This document shows, piece by piece, positions 24,605 to 26,881 of a stretch of 26,881 nt of DNA. Source of the stretch: Streptomyces rubellomurinus. GTDB lineage: Bacteria; Actinomycetota; Actinomycetes; Streptomycetales; Streptomycetaceae. The stretch is from contig NZ_JZKH01000097.1 of the NCBI RefSeq assembly GCF_000961885.1, forward strand, positions 1 to 26,881. Direction: 5' to 3'. The number at the start of each line of letters is the position of its first letter. Within the stretch, counting starts at the first letter, position 1. A program made the translations under genes and the position numbers. The notes beneath the pieces are model-generated. The model saw nothing but the letters and a program-made list of their open reading frames with translations, was not told the origin of the DNA and did not search any database.

Positions 24605-24620
24605 GGGGACGGTCGGTCAA
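24592..24620 (-). promoter_or_regulatory. Chitinase promoter, TTGACC - 17 nt - TATACC
   Basis: On the minus strand TTGACC (24620-24615), exactly 17 nt, then TATACC (24597-24592) form a near-consensus vegetative promoter. The start would be near 24585, giving a leader of about 60 nt before ATG 24523. Confidence 0.8.
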
Positions 24621-24637
24621 CCCCTGCAACACATGCG

Positions 24638-24671
24638 ATGAGCCCCAGGACCGACCGGTCCTGGGGCTCAT
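24638..24671. terminator. Hairpin after the DUF397 array
   Basis: A perfect 15-bp stem (24638-24652 with 24657-24671) and GACC loop, 18 nt past the stop of the last DUF397 gene. It separates that operon from the chitinase promoter on the same strand. Confidence 0.85.
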
Positions 24672-24688
24672 GGGGGCATGTGGAGGAG

Positions 24689-24898
24689 TCAGATGGAGCC
24701 GAACTCGCCTGCGGCGGTGGCGGCGACGAAGGCCTGCCAGGCGTCGGCGGGGAAGACGAGGGTGGGCCCCTCGGGGTCCTTCGAGTCGCGGACGGGCATG
24801 ACGCCCGCGTAGCCGGGAGCGAATTCGATGCAGTTGCCACCGTTCTGGCTGTGGCGACTCTTCACCCACCGAGCGTCGACCAGGTTCATGTTGGACAT
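24689..24898 (-). CDS. DUF397 protein, copy 3 (distal)
   Basis: 69 aa, a full-length DUF397 protein. It has the family core WVKSRHSQNGGNCIEFAP, VMPVRDSKDPEGPTL and PADAWQAFV. ATG 24898 has a strong GGAAGGAG 6 nt upstream, within a leader copied exactly before copy 2. DUF397 proteins are small partners encoded next to XRE/DUF5753 regulators in actinomycetes (as at the whiJ-type loci) and are thought to modulate them. It differs from copy 2 mostly in the SRHSQN against SSFSQQ segment, which instead resembles copy 1. Confidence 0.93.
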   Translation of the reverse strand: MSNMNLVDARWVKSRHSQNGGNCIEFAPGYAGVMPVRDSKDPEGPTLVFPADAWQAFVAATAAGEFGSI

Positions 24899-24929
24899 TC
24901 GATCTCCTTCCGGGTGGCGCGCATCCGAG

Positions 24930-25139
24930 TCAGATGGAGCCGAACTCGCCTGCAGCAGTGGCGGTGACGAAGGCCTGCCAGGCGTCGGCGGGGAAGACGA
25001 GGGTGGGCCCCTCGGGGTCCTTCGAGTCGCGGACCGGCATCACGCCCGCGTAGCCAGGAGCGAATTCGATGCAGTTGCCACCTTGCTGGCTGAAGCTCGA
25101 CTTCACCCACTGGGCGTCGGTCAAGTTCATGTTGGACAT
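24930..25139 (-). CDS. DUF397 protein, copy 2 (middle)
   Basis: 69 aa, opening MSNMNLTDAQWVKSSFSQQ and otherwise nearly identical to copy 3 (GGNCIEFAPGYAGVMPVRDS and PADAWQAFVTATAAGEFGSI). ATG 25139 has GGAAGGAG 6 nt upstream. The gap to copy 3 is 31 nt and identical to that between copies 1 and 2, showing that gene plus leader was duplicated as one unit. The SSFSQQGGNC form is the commonest in the family at large. Likely co-transcribed with the XRE gene. Confidence 0.93.
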   Translation of the reverse strand: MSNMNLTDAQWVKSSFSQQGGNCIEFAPGYAGVMPVRDSKDPEGPTLVFPADAWQAFVTATAAGEFGSI

Positions 25140-25170
25140 TCGATCTCCTTCCGGGTGGCGCGCATCCGAG

Positions 25171-25380
25171 TCAGATGGAGCCGAACTCGCCTGCGGTAGC
25201 GGCGGCGACGAAGGCCTGCCAGGCGTCGGCGGGGAAGATGAGGACGGGCCCCTCGGGGTCCTTCGAGTCGCGGACGGGCATGACGCCGGGGAAGTCCGGG
25301 GCCACCTCGATGCAGTTGCCGCCGTTGCCGCTGTGGCGACTCTTCACCCACCGGGCGCCGACCAGGTCAAGGGTCGTCAT
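25171..25380 (-). CDS. DUF397 protein, copy 1 (next to the XRE gene)
   Basis: 69 aa, the most divergent copy at both ends of its first half: TTLDLVGARWVKSRHSGN and CIEVAPDFPGVMPV. It ends in the same AGEFGSI as the others. ATG 25380 overlaps the XRE stop by four bases (ATGA), so its translation is coupled to the regulator; GGAAGGAA lies 6 nt upstream inside the XRE gene. Its position suggests it is the original partner of the regulator, with copies 2 and 3 added later. Confidence 0.93.
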   Translation of the reverse strand: MTTLDLVGARWVKSRHSGNGGNCIEVAPDFPGVMPVRDSKDPEGPVLIFPADAWQAFVAAATAGEFGSI

Positions 25381-26204
25381 TGAAGTTCCTTCCGAACAGC
25401 GCGGATCATGGCGAGCGAAGCCGCCGTATCCAGCGACTCCACCTTCAGGTGATCGTAGTCCTCCTCCCAGCTCGCAACGCTCTCCCGCCCCCGCTCAAGG
25501 TGGCCTCGCGCATGGGACTCCGCGTAGCCCACCACGGACCTGTCCGGAAGCGTCAGCAGCACCACCGGCAAGAGGAACGGCCGCTGCTCGCCGAGGTGAA
25601 AAGGCGCCACCTGGATGGTGATGTTGGGGCGTTCGGCCAGCGCCAGCAAATGATCCAGCTGAGGCCGCATGATCTCCGGTCCACCCACCGTGCGAAGAAG
25701 GCAACTCTCATCGAGCACGGCATGGATGACGGGCGGCGCATCCTTGTCCAGGAGCTTCTGGCGTCGAGCCAGGACGTCAACTCGGCCATCGGCCTGCTGT
25801 TTGGTGATGCTGCCGCGACGCACACTCCCCGCTTCCAGGGCGGCGGCATAGTCCAGCGTCTGCATCAGGCCGGGAATGACTCCCAACTCGAAGGTCCTGA
25901 GCTTCTTGCAGCGCGACTCCGCGTCCGCGAACTCGGCAAACCCCTCCAGCAGACTGGCGTTCGAGATCCGGCGCCACAACTCCTTGAAGATTCCACCCGC
26001 CTCGAACACCCGATCCGCCGCCACCGCGAATTTAAGGGTCACGGGCTTCCTAGCCCGTTCGACGTACGAGACCAGGCCGTGGCTGTACCCCATACGTCGA
26101 CCGAGTTCTGCCTGGGACCAGCCCCTGGACCGGCGCCACCCGCGAAGTTCATCTCCGAAGCGAACAGCCGGAGATGACGATGCATCAATCTCGTACGACT
26201 CCAT
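25377..26204 (-). CDS. XRE-family regulator with DUF5753 domain
   Basis: 275 aa. ATG 26204 is chosen for GGGGGTT just upstream; a TTG at 26231 would add nine residues. Residues about 10-70 are an XRE helix-turn-helix (FGDELRGWRRSRGWSQAELG, MGYSHGLVSYVERARKPV). Residues about 90-270 match DUF5753, with LRTFELGVIPGLMQTLDYAA, the HAVLDESCLLRTVGG block, NITIQVAPFHLGEQ and YDHLKVESLDTAASLAMIR. Such proteins occur with DUF397 genes in many actinomycete operons, and WhiJ is the best studied example, acting in developmental control. The gene overlaps the first DUF397 gene. It probably regulates its own operon or the divergent one; no operator is apparent in 26205-26330. Confidence 0.94.
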   Translation of the reverse strand: MESYEIDASSSPAVRFGDELRGWRRSRGWSQAELGRRMGYSHGLVSYVERARKPVTLKFAVAADRVFEAGGIFKELWRRISNASLLEGFAEFADAESRCKKLRTFELGVIPGLMQTLDYAAALEAGSVRRGSITKQQADGRVDVLARRQKLLDKDAPPVIHAVLDESCLLRTVGGPEIMRPQLDHLLALAERPNITIQVAPFHLGEQRPFLLPVVLLTLPDRSVVGYAESHARGHLERGRESVASWEEDYDHLKVESLDTAASLAMIRAVRKELQ

Positions 26205-26330
26205 AGCAACCCCCGACCCGCCACTTGGCAAGACTGTGAAAGTTGAGGCCTAGGAATCGTAAGGCTCGGCGGGCCACCATGGCTACACCCGGTGAGAATC
26301 CGGACGCGATGCGCAACCATGGAGACACCC

Positions 26331-26666
26331 ATGTCCATCAACAGCCCCACCCGCACCTTCCAGGCCGTCGTCTACCTGGCCAGGGCCGGATCCACCTTCC
26401 CCGAGAGGGAGTTGAGGGCCTGCGAGTCCTACGCGCTCGCGTTCCACTGGAACGTCGCCCTGATCGTCGTGGACGACTCCATCCACACCACCGCGCCCGA
26501 GCGCCGGCCCATGCTCCAGGCGGCCCTCCACCGCATCCGGACCCGCGACGCCGACGCGATCCTCGTCCCCGCCAGGTCCGCCATCTCGCCGATCGTCGGG
26601 GAGTTCGACGAGTTCTCCCGGCAGGTCGAGAAGGCCGGCGGCTTCGTCCAGGTGGCCACCCGATGA
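26331..26666 (+). CDS. Small protein resembling a degenerate serine-recombinase catalytic domain
   Basis: 111 aa. ATG 26331 has GGAG 7 nt upstream; an in-frame ATG at 26319 is possible. The order of motifs follows a resolvase N-terminal domain: first strand VYLARAGSTF (compare Y-x-R-x-S), CESYALAFHWNVALIVVDDS, ERRPMLQAALHRIRTRDADAILV, then EFDEFSRQVEKAGGFVQVA. The second half normally has a DRLSR-type motif, here replaced by PARSAIS, and there is no DNA-binding tail, so recombinase activity is unlikely. It overlaps the next gene by four bases (ATGA) and is divergent from the XRE-DUF397 operon. Function unknown. Confidence 0.8.
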   Translation: MSINSPTRTFQAVVYLARAGSTFPERELRACESYALAFHWNVALIVVDDSIHTTAPERRPMLQAALHRIRTRDADAILVPARSAISPIVGEFDEFSRQVEKAGGFVQVATR

Positions 26667-26848
26667 GCCGCTACGGGATCATCCCCGCCGACCCGCCGGC
26701 CGGCGTCTCCTTCCCCGTCTGGGTCGTCCGCGACCACCGCACCGGGGACCTCGTCAAGGCCCTCCCGCCGCGCCCCGAACCGCTCCGCTTCTACTCCTAC
26801 GCCCACGCCCAGGCCTGGGTCCACAAGAACGAGCGGCCCACCCCGTGA
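26663..26848 (+). CDS. Small hypothetical protein
   Basis: 61 aa, beginning at an ATG in the ATGA overlap with the gene before. The product is Pro-rich at the start (IIPADPPAGVSFPVWVV) with RDHRTGDLVKALPP and ends FYSYAHAQAWVHKNERPTP. No signal peptide, membrane segment or known family is recognised. The coupled start and normal codon bias support it as real. Confidence 0.7.
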   Translation: MSRYGIIPADPPAGVSFPVWVVRDHRTGDLVKALPPRPEPLRFYSYAHAQAWVHKNERPTP

Positions 26849-26881
26849 ACCCCCGCCCCCGCTACGAAGCCCGCTTCATCG
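26845..26881 (+). CDS. Start of a further gene in the small operon (partial)
   Basis: GTG 26845 overlaps the preceding TGA (GTGA) and opens VNPRPRYEARFI, running off the window. The overlap repeats the ATGA coupling of the two genes before it, so a third operon member is likely, but only 12 codons are visible. Confidence 0.45.
   Translation, partial: MNPRPRYEARFI

Larger units (their letters stand above)
24684..25194 (-). repeat. 241-bp tandem array of DUF397 genes
   Basis: The three DUF397 stops lie exactly 241 bp apart (24689, 24930, 25171). A 70-bp block covering the 3' end of one gene, the spacer and the start of the next is identical at 24884-24953 and 25125-25194. This shows recent tandem duplication or gene conversion. 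Confidence 0.92.

Noticed and set aside
26331..26666. An integrase or resolvase marking a mobile element or prophage edge
   Set aside because: The protein lacks a DNA-binding domain and catalytic motifs are degenerate; no att repeats, tRNA gene or other phage genes are visible.

Overview
The window is high-GC DNA with strong third-position G/C bias, frequent GTG starts, Streptomyces-type secreted proteins, XRE/DUF397 gene sets and a DasR-like operator in front of a chitinase. It is almost certainly chromosomal DNA of a Streptomycetaceae actinomycete (Streptomyces, Kitasatospora or a close relative). I recognise no tRNA, rRNA, CRISPR array, transposase or prophage block.

Layout. (i) 1-4421: the start of a leftward secreted protein, then a divergent 1265-residue secreted modular protein with FG-GAP/VCBS-like calcium loops and a C-terminal ricin-type lectin domain, closed by two perfect hairpins. 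(ii) 4432-5893: a leftward nickel/cobalt permease behind a cobalamin riboswitch, with a readable promoter and a long palindrome over its -35 region. (iii) 6175-9850: a DUF4232-like lipoprotein, a membrane-anchored HTH protein with an extracellular domain, and a DUF3533-like membrane protein. (iv) 9847-12272: fdhD, a GNAT acetyltransferase, a GreA/GreB-like factor and an ArsR-family repressor; two convergent pairs each overlap through a CTAA tetranucleotide. (v) 12451-14965: an N-terminally extended GAPDH and an unknown lipoprotein, each followed by a strong hairpin. (vi) 15446-21588: a block of an unknown helical protein, an Hsp90-family ATPase and a 1009-residue TPR protein translationally coupled to it, bounded by hairpins on both sides. 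(vii) 21688-24620: a secreted S33 peptidase convergent with a secreted GH18 chitinase carrying a CBM5/12 domain; the chitinase promoter overlaps a DasR-like site. (viii) 24638-26881: a leftward operon of an XRE regulator and three tandem DUF397 genes (241-bp period), divergent from a small rightward operon starting with a degenerate serine-recombinase-like protein.

Two themes recur. Short tandem repeats sit at gene edges or inside genes: stop-codon arrays of 17 and 13 nt, a 9-nt array of GTG codons at a start, an Asn/Gly tail, a 30-nt in-frame repeat, an 18-nt signal-peptide repeat and the 241-bp DUF397 array. Many genes make exported proteins, in keeping with a saprophyte that degrades chitin and protein. 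The best candidate for an uncharacterised system is the Hsp90-TPR operon, with the riboswitch/palindrome control region of the metal permease second.
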